A DNA stretch of 64,000 nt, taken from the NCBI GenBank assembly GCA_016234935.1, contig JACRNL010000003.1, positions 1 to 64,000 on the forward strand, in the 5' to 3' direction. The position numbers were made by a program, and so were the translations under genes. A model generated the notes under the pieces. It made no database searches. It saw nothing but the letters and a program-made list of their open reading frames with translations, and had not been told where the DNA came from. Below are positions 50,879-58,908 of this stretch, one piece after another; the first letter of the stretch is position 1; the number at the start of each line of letters is the position of its first letter. This stretch comes from Deltaproteobacteria bacterium (lineage in GTDB: Bacteria; Desulfobacterota; GWC2-55-46).

Positions 50879-52546
50879 ATGATAGACATGCAGACCCTTA
50901 AAAACATCCGGCGTCTGAATAAGATAGCCGTAACGCTCATCAGGTACGGCTTCGGCCATATCGCCTCTGAGATGCGCATACTTCCGTTTTTCGCGGTCAT
51001 TGAACGGATATTCGTATCTGAAAAGACGGCCGAAGGGCTTACCACGCCGGAGAGGATACGTCTTGTCCTTGAGGAGCTTGGCCCGACCTTCATAAAGCTC
51101 GGTCAGATTGCCTCCACGAGGGCGGACCTCCTTCCGCCGGATTGGATTGCGGAGTTTAAAAGACTTCAGGACATGGTCCCGTCCGTGCCTTTCGAGGAGG
51201 TCAAAAGGGTCGTTGAAGCGTCGCTGAAGGCCCCGCTTGAGGAGAAGTTTCCCGTGTTCAGCCCGGAGCCTGTCGCCTCGGCCTCGATAGCGCAGGTGCA
51301 TTTAGCGGAGCTTGCAAACGGCGACAAGGTCGCCGTGAAGGTGAAGCGCCCAGGCATCGCGCCGGTAATCGAGGCGGACATTTCCGTCATGGAAACGGTC
51401 GCCGGGCTTCTGGAAAGATACGTCCCCGCGTCAAGGCGATACCGCCCGCGCGAGGTCGTCGCCGAGTTCGCGGGCGTCATTGAAAAAGAGCAGGACCTGA
51501 CCCTTGAAGGCGGCAACGCCAACCGCTTTTACAATTTATTCAAGGGCAGCCCGAAGGTGCAGATACCCCGCGTATACTGGGAGCTGACCACCCGCGAATG
51601 CCTGACGATGGAGCGCATCAGCGGAACGCCCATTGACGAGGCCGATAAGCTCAGAGAGCGCGGCATAGACATCACAAAGGCGGCGGAAGACGGCATAGAG
51701 CTGTTCTTCAAGCAGGTATTCGAGTTCGGTCTTTTTCACGCGGACCTGCACCCGGGCAACATATTCGTCCGCGACGACGGGGTTATAATCTACCTCGACT
51801 TCGGCATCGTCGGAAGGCTCGACAGGGATCTGAGGAAATACCTTGCCAACATGCTTTATTACCTCGTGAAAGAGGATTACTACCGCATGGCCCTTGTGCA
51901 CAGGGAAATGGGGCTTATATCCGAAGAGGTCTCTTTGCATGAGTTCGAGGAGGCGCTCCGTGAGATAACGGAGCCCATCTTCGGCAAGCCCCTCGAGCAG
52001 ATAAGCATCTCCGCCCTGCTCATGAAGCTCATACAGACGGCGCGCAGGTTTGACATGAAGCTCCAGCCAAACCTCCTTCTGCTCCAGAAGTCCATGGTCA
52101 TAATCGAGGGCGTGGGCAGACAGCTCTGCCCGGAGATAAACATGTGGGAGGTGGCAAAGCCCCTTATCTTCAAATGGATGGTGCGGGAGAGGTGGTCCCC
52201 GAAGGCCGTTTTTGAGAAGGGCAAAGGCCGCGTTGAGGAGCTTGCGGAGGCGGCCTATGAGTTGCCCATACACATGAACAACCTGCTGCTTAAGACCTTT
52301 AAGCAGGATCTGCGCATAGGTTTTGACCACCATAAGCTCGAACCCGTGACCGAGGAGCTTAACAGCGCCGGCAGGAGGATAGCCGGCGGCCTCGTGGTGA
52401 GCGCCGTCGTGCTTGGCGCATCCGTCATGGCCGTGCTGGCCGACAAAGACGGAGCGAGGTTTTTAGGCATACCGGTGATAAGCGCAATCGGCTTTATTGT
52501 CGCCGTTGTCATCGGCATAAAAGTCTTCGGCGCCGACAGAAGATAA
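50879..52546 (+). CDS. ubiB: UbiB-family atypical kinase/ATPase
   Basis: A 555-residue protein. I start at ATG 50879 because the 31 preceding codons of the track ORF are repeat DNA. KxGQ motif in FIKLGQIASTRADLLP, Ala-rich loop ASIAQVHLAELANGDKVAVK, HADLHPGN and DFG (YLDFGIVGRL) define the ABC1/ADCK/UbiB family. Two hydrophobic helices at the C-terminus (about 495-550) anchor it in the membrane. It assists quinone synthesis, probably by extracting lipid intermediates. It precedes ubiE by 22 bp. Confidence 0.93.
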   Translation: MIDMQTLKNIRRLNKIAVTLIRYGFGHIASEMRILPFFAVIERIFVSEKTAEGLTTPERIRLVLEELGPTFIKLGQIASTRADLLPPDWIAEFKRLQDMVPSVPFEEVKRVVEASLKAPLEEKFPVFSPEPVASASIAQVHLAELANGDKVAVKVKRPGIAPVIEADISVMETVAGLLERYVPASRRYRPREVVAEFAGVIEKEQDLTLEGGNANRFYNLFKGSPKVQIPRVYWELTTRECLTMERISGTPIDEADKLRERGIDITKAAEDGIELFFKQVFEFGLFHADLHPGNIFVRDDGVIIYLDFGIVGRLDRDLRKYLANMLYYLVKEDYYRMALVHREMGLISEEVSLHEFEEALREITEPIFGKPLEQISISALLMKLIQTARRFDMKLQPNLLLLQKSMVIIEGVGRQLCPEINMWEVAKPLIFKWMVRERWSPKAVFEKGKGRVEELAEAAYELPIHMNNLLLKTFKQDLRIGFDHHKLEPVTEELNSAGRRIAGGLVVSAVVLGASVMAVLADKDGARFLGIPVISAIGFIVAVVIGIKVFGADRR

Positions 52547-52568
52547 ACGCACGGAGTCCGTTACGGAC

Positions 52569-53315
52569 ATGGAAGAAAAGACGACATATTTCGGCAAGAC
52601 CGTTATCCCGGAAGGGGACAAGGAAAAAAGGGTCAAAGAGGTCTTCGACACCGTCGCCGGAAAGTACGACCTGATGAACGACCTCATGAGCCTCGGGACG
52701 CACCGCCTGTGGAAGCGCATAGTCGCCGAAGAGACGGGCCTGAGGCCCGGCCAGTCGGCCCTTGACGTTGCCGGAGGCACGGCTGACATCGCGCTTCTCA
52801 TGGCCGGAAAGGTCGGGGACGCCGGCAGTGTCGTGGTTTTCGATATAAACTCCGAGATGCTGACGCTTGGACGCGACAAGGCGCTTGATAGAGGTTTTTT
52901 GAAGAACATCCGCTTCGTGCAGGGTAACGCCGAGCAGATAGCCTTTGCCGACAACACCTTCCACTGCGCCGCCGTAGGCTTCGGCATAAGGAACGTCACG
53001 CACCTTGACCGCGCATTCAGGGAAATGGCGCGCGTGGTCAAGCCGGGCGGCAAGGTCATATGCCTTGAGTTTTCGCACCCGCAAAACCCGGTCTTTGGCG
53101 CGCTCTACGACTTTTATTCATTCAACGTCATCCCCGTGGTAGGCGAGGCGGTCACAGGCAGCAGGAGCGCGTATGTCTATCTGCCTGAGTCCATCAGGAA
53201 GTTCCCGAAGCAGGATGAGCTTAAGAAGATAATGGAAGACGCCGGACTTTTCAGGGTGAAGTATTCGAACCTCTTTAACGGCGTAGCCGCCGTGCATGTG
53301 GGTTATAAGGTCTGA
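52569..53315 (+). CDS. ubiE: UbiE/MenG-type C-methyltransferase
   Basis: A 248-residue SAM-dependent methyltransferase. KVFDTVAGKYDLMNDLMSLG and HRLWKR at the start, SAM motif I ALDVAGGTADIALLMA, VGFGIRNVTHLDRAFREM and RVVKPGGKVICLEFS are diagnostic. It methylates the ring in ubiquinone, menaquinone or related quinone synthesis, so it does not tell which quinone is made. Clustered with ubiV, ubiB and the SCP2 protein. Confidence 0.95.
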   Translation: MEEKTTYFGKTVIPEGDKEKRVKEVFDTVAGKYDLMNDLMSLGTHRLWKRIVAEETGLRPGQSALDVAGGTADIALLMAGKVGDAGSVVVFDINSEMLTLGRDKALDRGFLKNIRFVQGNAEQIAFADNTFHCAAVGFGIRNVTHLDRAFREMARVVKPGGKVICLEFSHPQNPVFGALYDFYSFNVIPVVGEAVTGSRSAYVYLPESIRKFPKQDELKKIMEDAGLFRVKYSNLFNGVAAVHVGYKV

Positions 53316-53352
53316 CGATGAGCGGAAAATTTTTATTGCGCGGCGGGGTCTT

Positions 53353-53778
53353 GTGTCTGACGAACGGGAAAAAATAAAAAAGGTCAAAGAGTCGCTTCTT
53401 AAACGCGCCCTGCTCCCATTGAAGGTCATGCCGCTCTGGATGGACGCCATCGGCGCCGGGGCGTTCATATCTTCGGCCATCGGGAAACACCCGCTCTTGA
53501 AGGAGAGGCTTGCCGAGATAGACGACAAGATTTTTTTCTTCGAGGCAATGGACATCGGAAAGGGTTTTTACCTTCACATAAAGGACATGGACATAAAGAT
53601 AGTCCCGCACATGACCAGAAAGCCCGACGTCACCATGAAGGGCGAGGTAAAACTCCTCATTGACGTTTTTCTCGGAAAGATAGACGCCGATACGGTCTTT
53701 TTTTCACGCAGGCTGGAGGTAAGCGGCGACACCGCTACGGCCATACATCTGAAGAATATACTGGCGGGGCTGGGGTGA
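53353..53778 (+). CDS. SCP2-domain protein, UbiT-like
   Basis: A 141-residue protein. I favour GTG 53353 (VSDEREKIKK) over the track start at 53296, which overlaps ubiE by 20 bp and adds residues unlike the rest. The SCP2 sterol-binding fold is seen in the second half (FYLHIKDMDIKIVPHMTRKPDVTMKGEVKLLIDVFLGKIDADTVFFSRRLEVSGDTATAIHLKNIL). The RRLEVSGDTA segment is the same as in UbiT/UbiJ-type proteins, which hold quinone intermediates. With ubiV, ubiB and ubiE upstream, UbiT function is likely. Confidence 0.8.
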   Translation: MSDEREKIKKVKESLLKRALLPLKVMPLWMDAIGAGAFISSAIGKHPLLKERLAEIDDKIFFFEAMDIGKGFYLHIKDMDIKIVPHMTRKPDVTMKGEVKLLIDVFLGKIDADTVFFSRRLEVSGDTATAIHLKNILAGLG

Positions 53779-53829
53779 GCCAGAGCGTATATTCTAAGCG
53801 GCGTCTTTTTTAAGCGGCGACTCTTTTTT

Positions 53830-54255
53830 TTATTCGAAAGTTATTTCCTTTATGTTGTTTACGCCTATCCTGTATGTGCCGAAGCTCGTTGTGCCGGAGA
53901 ACTTCGCGTCGTCGTTGATGCTTATGGCGACCACCTCGCCGCTTCTGAGCGTTATCTGGAAGTCTATCTTGTTGTCCGCGCTCTTGCCGGCGTTGACGGC
54001 CTTTTTGGCATTCTCAAACGCGATGGTCACGGTGCCCTTGCCGCGGCTGCCGCTGAAGAAGGTGTCGCCCTCGAAGCTGGCGTGGTTGACCTTTGTGGAA
54101 ATGTCCTGGTCGTCCTTGATGGCGGCCCTTATGTCCGTCTCCGGAAGCGGCACTTCCGTGCCCGGGCCTTTGCCCATGCCGGTGCAGAGCATCCATATGA
54201 AGATGGCGGGCAGAGTCCAGAGCACGCTCCGCTTGAACCTGTATGCGCTTGTCAT
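53830..54255 (-). CDS. Exported protein of unknown function (141 aa)
   Basis: Not recognised. An N-terminal hydrophobic helix after RFKR (SVLWTLPAIFIWMLCTGM) is a signal peptide or anchor, possibly a lipobox (WMLC). The remainder alternates polar and hydrophobic residues, suggesting a small beta-rich domain. The C-terminal half (LRSGEVVAISINDDAKFSGTTSFGTYRIGVNNIKEITF) looks like a periplasmic beta fold. It is alone and convergent with the UbiT-like gene. Confidence 0.65.
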   Translation of the reverse strand: MTSAYRFKRSVLWTLPAIFIWMLCTGMGKGPGTEVPLPETDIRAAIKDDQDISTKVNHASFEGDTFFSGSRGKGTVTIAFENAKKAVNAGKSADNKIDFQITLRSGEVVAISINDDAKFSGTTSFGTYRIGVNNIKEITFE

Positions 54256-54660
54256 TTGTCTATTCTCCTCGTAAAGACCGGCTGTAAAGCAGGGTCTTGA
54301 ATTTGTGCCTATTATTGCAGGCGTTGCGCATAAATGTCAAGCCCAAGCCGCTTGCCTTTCTTGAAAGAAAGGGTGCTGCGCACGGCTGAAGCCAAGATGC
54401 AACCCTTTAGCTTTGCCCACCGCAGGCGCTGCGCACGGCTAAAGTCAAAATACAACCCTTTAGCCACGTCCCCGCAGGTTTTAAGCGGGGATTTGCCCAC
54501 CGCAGGCGTTCAAAGAACTTTAATATCTTTATATATTCTGAAATCGGCTGAGGCTTATGTGGTAAAAAAGAGACTGCGCTTGCTTTAGTGGCAACAATAA
54601 CACATAACTCCAAACAAGGGAATTTTCAACTTATTGAAATCATTAGGTCATATTGCAAGG
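54256..54660. repeat. 400-bp repeat-filled gap upstream of lpxC
   Basis: Family F pieces (TTGCCTTTCTTGAAAGAAAGG at about 54352, CAAAGAACTTTAATATCTTT at about 54511). A tandem CTGCGCACGGCTgAAGcCAAgATgCAACCCTTTAGC unit occurs at 54370 and 54428 with small changes. There is also a CCCCGCAGGTTTTAAGCGGGGA hairpin at about 54470. No coding region is supported. Confidence 0.75.
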
Positions 54661-54686
54661 CACAGTTCTTGCTTTAATAACAGAGC

Positions 54687-55610
54687 ATGAGACAGCATAC
54701 CATAAAAAACAGCATTTCATTTTCAGGCATAGGGCTTCACACCGGTTGTAATGTCAATGTCAGGATACGGCCTTCAAAGGCCGACACCGGCATTACCTTC
54801 ATTAGAACCGACGTCGCCGGAGCCGCGCCGATAAAGGCCAATGCCGTCAACGTGGTCGCCACTAATTACGCGACCTCTCTTGGCGTCAACGGCGTAAAGG
54901 TATCAACCGTCGAGCATCTTCTCGCGGCCTTCTACGGGTTTGGCGTAGACAATGCCGTTGTAGAGCTTGACGGCTCCGAGGTGCCTGTTCTTGACGGCAG
55001 CGCCGCTCATTTCATTGAAATGCTTGAAGAAACCGGCTTGACTCAGCAGCCGGCCTCTAAGAAATATCTTGTGGTAAAAAAACCAATAAAGGTTTTTGAC
55101 GGTGAAAAATATGCATTTTTGCTGCCTTCCAAGGATCGGCAGTTCATAGTGGATTACAGCATAGACTTCGCGCACTCGTTTCTTTCAAAGCAGAGTTTTT
55201 CAAGTCTGTTCTCAAAGGACGTCTTCAAGGACGAGGTCGCAAACGCCAGGACTTTCGGTTTTTTGCGCGATATAGAGATGCTCAAGGCCAACGGCCTTGC
55301 CAGGGGCGGCTCGCTTGAGAATGCCGTCGTCATAGGCGAAGACTCGATACTGAACGCGGACGGTCTGCGTTATCCCGATGAGTTCGTCCGCCACAAGGTG
55401 CTCGACATGGTCGGAGACGTCTCCCTTATCGGCTATCAGGTCATAGGCTGCCTTGTTGCCTGCCGTTCAGGCCACGCGCTCAATTACAGATTAGTTCAAG
55501 AGCTGCTTGGAAGGCCCGGAAGCTGGGCGCTCAGCGACATGCTTGCCGGCGAGAGCCATGAAGCCAAAGACCGCTACTTCGTTGAAAAGGCCGTCCCGGT
55601 GTCTGCCTGA
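54687..55610 (+). CDS. lpxC: UDP-3-O-acyl-N-acetylglucosamine deacetylase
   Basis: A 307-residue zinc enzyme of lipid A synthesis. SFSGIGLHTG at the start, VSTVEHLLAAF (zinc His, about 77), EFVRHKVLDMVGDVSLIG (zinc His and Asp) and the late SGHALNYRLV with the catalytic His. This shows an LPS-containing outer membrane. Confidence 0.96.
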   Translation: MRQHTIKNSISFSGIGLHTGCNVNVRIRPSKADTGITFIRTDVAGAAPIKANAVNVVATNYATSLGVNGVKVSTVEHLLAAFYGFGVDNAVVELDGSEVPVLDGSAAHFIEMLEETGLTQQPASKKYLVVKKPIKVFDGEKYAFLLPSKDRQFIVDYSIDFAHSFLSKQSFSSLFSKDVFKDEVANARTFGFLRDIEMLKANGLARGGSLENAVVIGEDSILNADGLRYPDEFVRHKVLDMVGDVSLIGYQVIGCLVACRSGHALNYRLVQELLGRPGSWALSDMLAGESHEAKDRYFVEKAVPVSA

Positions 55611-55635
55611 CTTACTTCCGTCAAAAAAGACAGAT

Positions 55636-55668
55636 AAAGGCCCCTTTTTTTAAAAGGGGCCTTTTTTA
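55636..55668 (+). terminator. Rho-independent terminator after lpxC
   Basis: AAAGGCCCC-tttttttaaa-AGGGGCCTTTTTT, 26 bp after the stop codon. Confidence 0.9.
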
Positions 55669-55689
55669 TTGCCCCATATTTCAGCGGTT

Positions 55690-55742
55690 TTTTAAATTAA
55701 AGTTCTTTGGGCTTACCTTTCTTTCAAGAAAGGTAAGTTTGT
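55690..55742. repeat. Family F repeat, inverted
   Basis: TAAAGTTCTTTGGGCTTACC then TTTCTTTCAAGAAAGGTAAG. It is the reverse complement of the copy at 39193 with almost no change. Confidence 0.9.
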
Positions 55743-55800
55743 AAAACAGGCATGAATATGCTAAGATTTTATACTAATAACCTTGAATTAAAGGAGAAGT

Positions 55801-56817
55801 TTGGAAAAAAATACCAACATGGGCGCCGCCTTGCAGAAGGCTAAAAAGCAGATAGACCTTGTTGACAACGACATTGCCGTCCGCCTTTTCGGCGAAGGCG
55901 GCCAGAACTTCAAGAGGTTTGAAAAAAAGCTCGGAGTGACGCTTGACACAAGGGGCGCCCTCGTGACCATACAGGGCGACCCGGTTAAGGCAGCCCTTGC
56001 TGAAAGGCTTATAGCCGAGCTTGCCGAGCTTTTAAAAAAAGGCTATCAGTTCTCCACCCAGGACATTGACTACGCTATAAGGATGCTCTCCGCCGATAAA
56101 GACGCGCGCCTCGCGGACGTATTCATGGACACAGCGTTTGTTTCGTTCAGGAAAAAGATAATCGCCCCAAAGAGCGTCGCGCAGAAAAGATACATAGACG
56201 CGATACGCAGATACGACATAGTCTTCGGCATCGGCCCGGCTGGAACGGGCAAGACCTACCTTGCCATGGCCATGGCCGTGTCCGCGCTTATGAACAAAGA
56301 GGTTGACAGGATAATCCTCACCCGTCCGGCGGTAGAGGCAGGCGAGAAGCTCGGCTTTCTGCCCGGCGATCTCGCCGCGAAGGTAGACCCGTATCTCCGC
56401 CCGCTCTACGACGCCCTGCACGATATGATTGATTACGAAAGGGCGCAGAAGTTCATCGAGACCGGCGCCATAGAGGTCGCCCCTCTGGCATTCATGAGGG
56501 GGCGAACTCTTAACGACTCCTTTGTCATCCTCGATGAGGCGCAAAACACGACCCTTGAGCAGATGAAGATGTTCCTGACGCGCCTCGGCTTTGGCTCAAA
56601 GGCCGTGATAACAGGAGACATCACGCAGATAGACCTGCCCCTTGCCAAGCCGTCCGGCCTCGTCGAGGCGCATAAGATACTCGAAGGGGTGGAGGGCATA
56701 GAGTTCGTCATGTTCTCGGAGGCCGACGTCGTGCGCCATCCGCTCGTCCTTGAGGTGATACGCGCCTTTGAAAAGATGGAGGCGAAAAAGAAGGCCACGC
56801 TGGCGGCTGAGGAGTAG
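55801..56817 (+). CDS. phoH: PhoH family ATPase
   Basis: A 338-residue protein starting at TTG 55801 behind AAAGGAGAAG. An N-terminal KH-like RNA-binding part (NDIAVRLFGEGGQNFKRFEK) is followed by Walker A GIGPAGTGKTYLAMAMAVSA (about 144-163), a VILDEAQNTT Walker B and ITGDITQIDLP. It precedes ybeY by 185 bp, the usual pairing, and is linked to RNA metabolism in relatives. In related genomes a pgpH gene lies between the two; here it is absent. Confidence 0.93.
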   Translation: MEKNTNMGAALQKAKKQIDLVDNDIAVRLFGEGGQNFKRFEKKLGVTLDTRGALVTIQGDPVKAALAERLIAELAELLKKGYQFSTQDIDYAIRMLSADKDARLADVFMDTAFVSFRKKIIAPKSVAQKRYIDAIRRYDIVFGIGPAGTGKTYLAMAMAVSALMNKEVDRIILTRPAVEAGEKLGFLPGDLAAKVDPYLRPLYDALHDMIDYERAQKFIETGAIEVAPLAFMRGRTLNDSFVILDEAQNTTLEQMKMFLTRLGFGSKAVITGDITQIDLPLAKPSGLVEAHKILEGVEGIEFVMFSEADVVRHPLVLEVIRAFEKMEAKKKATLAAEE

Positions 56818-56874
56818 TTTTTTATAAACAAGGTTTTGTATCCGTCATTTCCGGACGCTTCTATCAGGGATAAG

Positions 56875-56957
56875 ACGTAGTGCGAGGCTTCAGCCTCGCT
56901 GTTTTTAAGCGCCGCTGTCAGATTGCGGCGAGCGAGGCTGAAGCCTCGCACTACGTT
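56875..56957. repeat. Large hairpin, 26-bp stem, between phoH and ybeY
   Basis: ACGTAGTGCGAGGCTTCAGC... pairs with ...GCTGAAGCCTCGCACTACGT, with a 30-base loop that has an inner AGCGCCGC/GCGGCG stem. Preceded by a degenerate family A copy (GTCATTTCCGGACGCTTCTATCAGGGAT). Confidence 0.85.
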
Positions 56958-57002
56958 TCTTTTCCGCAATAGAAGAAAATAATTTACTTAAAGGAACTGC
57001 CA

Positions 57003-57425
57003 TTGCCAGTTTCCATTATAGACGAAGCCGGATTTAAAAAGAGCGCGTTGATTAAGAAGATCGCGGCATATGCGCTGAGTGAGCTTGGCAAAAACAACGC
57101 CGAGGTCAGCGTGCTCATTACCGGAAACGACGGCATTCAATCGCTGAATAAAAAGTTCCGCAGGATGGACAGGCCCACGGACGTCCTCAGCTTTCCCATG
57201 AACGACGCAGACATGCTCGGCGACGTGGTAATGTCAAAGGACAAGGTGATAAGCCAGTCAAAGGAATTCAATGTCAGCGCGGATGAGGAATTAGCAAGGC
57301 TCTTCATCCACGGCATCCTGCACCTCCTCGGCTTCGACCACGTAAAAGGCGGCACTCAGGCCAAAAAGATGAAGGCAAAGGAAGAGGAACTGCTGCGGGG
57401 AGTGAGGGGGAAGGGGTGGATTTAA
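57003..57425 (+). CDS. ybeY: YbeY endoribonuclease
   Basis: A 140-residue protein from TTG 57003. HGILHLLGFDH at about residues 103-113 is the zinc-binding motif (HGxLHLxGxDH), and RRMDRPTDVLSFPM is the conserved substrate loop. It acts in 16S rRNA maturation. Its last about 50 bp are repeated at 57645-57694. Confidence 0.93.
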   Translation: MPVSIIDEAGFKKSALIKKIAAYALSELGKNNAEVSVLITGNDGIQSLNKKFRRMDRPTDVLSFPMNDADMLGDVVMSKDKVISQSKEFNVSADEELARLFIHGILHLLGFDHVKGGTQAKKMKAKEEELLRGVRGKGWI

Positions 57426-57429
57426 AGAC

Positions 57430-57695
57430 GTTATCGTTCCCACGCTCCAGCGTGGGAACGAAGCCTTGGACGCTCCAGCGTCCCGTTGTTGTTTTTTGTA
57501 GCTTTTGCCTGATTACGCCAAGGCAAGGCTAAAACACTACTGAGTTTTGACAGCAGGTTGTCATGAAGATTAACCAGTGGCAGTGATATACGGGACGCAG
57601 GAGCGTCCCCTGATGCGTTCCCACGCCGGAGCGTGGGAACGATGAAGGAAGAGGAACTGCTGCGGGGAGTGAGGGGGAAGGGGTGGATTTAAAGA
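57430..57695 (+). repeat. Family B palindromes and a second copy of the ybeY 3' end
   Basis: TATCGTTCCCACGCTCCAGCGTGGGAACGA (57433-57462), an inverted GGACGCTCCAGCGTCCC / GGGACGCAGGAGCGTCCCC pair, CGTTCCCACGCCGGAGCGTGGGAACGAT (57617-57643), then about 50 bp identical to the end of ybeY, including its TAA, at 57645-57694. Confidence 0.9.
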
Positions 57696-57709
57696 CAAGG
57701 GAGGATTGT

Positions 57710-57913
57710 ATGAAATACAAGGTAAATCTTAAAAAGACTGAAGAAGGTTATGCCGCGTGGGTGCCGGGTTTGCCGGGTTGCTGGTCGCAGGGACAGACCG
57801 AGGACGAAGCCCTTGAAAACATAAAAGACGCGATAGAGGCCTATTTAGATACGGTTGACGAGTTAAGCAAAGGGAAAGAGTCCCGTTACGTGGAAGTAAC
57901 GGGCCATGCCTGA
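57710..57913 (+). CDS. hicB: HicB-like antitoxin
   Basis: A 67-residue protein from ATG 57710 (MKYKVNLKKTEEGYAAWVPG), nine codons inside the track ORF. It has the partial RNase H-like HicB fold: YAAWVPGLPGCWSQGQTEDEALENIKDAIEAYL. It blocks HicA mRNA cleavage. No HTH or RHH tail, so it is the short HicB type. It overlaps the toxin start by 8 bp. The order hicB-hicA is the reverse of the classical one but common. Confidence 0.88.
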   Translation: MKYKVNLKKTEEGYAAWVPGLPGCWSQGQTEDEALENIKDAIEAYLDTVDELSKGKESRYVEVTGHA

Positions 57914-58229
57914 ACTTCAAGGTATAAACCACGAAAGCACGGTGAAGGCCTTTGAGAAGGCAGGGTTTCGCATCGCAAGGCAGGGCAAGCATATAACGAT
58001 GACAAACGGAGAGCGCATCATTACCATACCGAGGGCTAACCCTGTCAATTCATTTACAATGGCAGGCATCGTAAAAGACGCAGGGCTCAGCATAGAGGAG
58101 TTTAAAAACTTTTATAAGGCTGGTTTATCGTTCCCACGCCGGAGCGTGGGAACGATAAATAAATCTATATACTACTTTTATGACCCATCCCCGCATAATA
58201 AAGCCCAAGGGCTGGATAGAGAGCCTTAA
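57906..58229 (+). CDS. hicA: HicA-like toxin with an extra C-terminal tail
   Basis: The first about 75 residues are HicA: FEKAGFRIARQGKHITMTNGE with the catalytic His, RITIPRANPV-like (IITIPRANPVNSF) and AGIVKDAGLSIEEF. It is a dsRBD-fold mRNA interferase. A family B palindrome (58127-58158) has replaced the normal end, so the ORF runs on for about 33 residues (SFPRRSVGTINKSIYYF...) and overlaps the next gene by 50 bp. Whether the tail affects activity is unknown. Confidence 0.85.
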   Translation: MPELQGINHESTVKAFEKAGFRIARQGKHITMTNGERIITIPRANPVNSFTMAGIVKDAGLSIEEFKNFYKAGLSFPRRSVGTINKSIYYFYDPSPHNKAQGLDREP

Positions 58230-58908
58230 CTGCGCCATCGAGGGCGTTATTTACGCCTTCAGGACGCAAAGACATATAAGGATACACTACGTCATCGCGG
58301 CGGCGGCGCTTTTTTTGAGCCTTTTTCTGCGGCTGCCCATGATGGAGTTCGCGCTTTTCAGCGTCACGGTCATTATCCTGCTTTTCGCGGAGATGATGAA
58401 CACGGCGCTTGAAGAGGCTGTGAACCTTGTGGAGGAAAAACACCACAGGATAGCGAAGAACGCAAAGGACGTCGCCGCCGGCGCGGTGCTTATCTCCTCC
58501 ATCGGCGTATTTATAACGGGCTACATGATCCTGTCCAAATACCTTTACGGGCCTATGACCGGGGCGCTGCGCGGGGCAAAGGAGTTTTCCGGGCACATCG
58601 CAATCATCGCGCTCCTCCTTGTGATGATTTCCGTGGTTGTGCTTAAAGCGACTGTCGGCAAGGGGACTCCCCTGCATGGCGGCATGCCGAGCGGCCATTC
58701 CGCGGCGGCCTTTTCCATCGCGGCGTCCATTGCGCTGTTGACGTTTAACCCGCTTGTGGCTATCCTGTCGTTTGCCCTTGCGCTCATGGTGAGTCAGTCA
58801 AGGCTTCTTGGGCGCATACACACGAGGCTGGAGGTCTTCCTCGGCGCGCTTCTCGGCCTTGGGTTGACCCTTCTGCTCTTCTGGATATTTTCAATAACGG
58901 CAAAATGA
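58180..58908 (+). CDS. DgkA-type kinase fused to PAP2 phosphatase
   Basis: A 242-residue membrane protein. Residues 1-115 are a DgkA-like lipid kinase (diacylglycerol or undecaprenol), with FAEMMNTALEEAVNLVEEK (the conserved E-x-NTA-x-E region). Residues about 125-242 are a PAP2 phosphatase: GGMPSGHSAAAFS and SRLLGRIHTRLEVFLG (the SR-x5-H motif; the usual Asp after HT is a Glu). Such fusions probably recycle undecaprenol carriers. It overlaps lnt by 4 bp. Confidence 0.9.
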   Translation: MTHPRIIKPKGWIESLNCAIEGVIYAFRTQRHIRIHYVIAAAALFLSLFLRLPMMEFALFSVTVIILLFAEMMNTALEEAVNLVEEKHHRIAKNAKDVAAGAVLISSIGVFITGYMILSKYLYGPMTGALRGAKEFSGHIAIIALLLVMISVVVLKATVGKGTPLHGGMPSGHSAAAFSIAASIALLTFNPLVAILSFALALMVSQSRLLGRIHTRLEVFLGALLGLGLTLLLFWIFSITAK

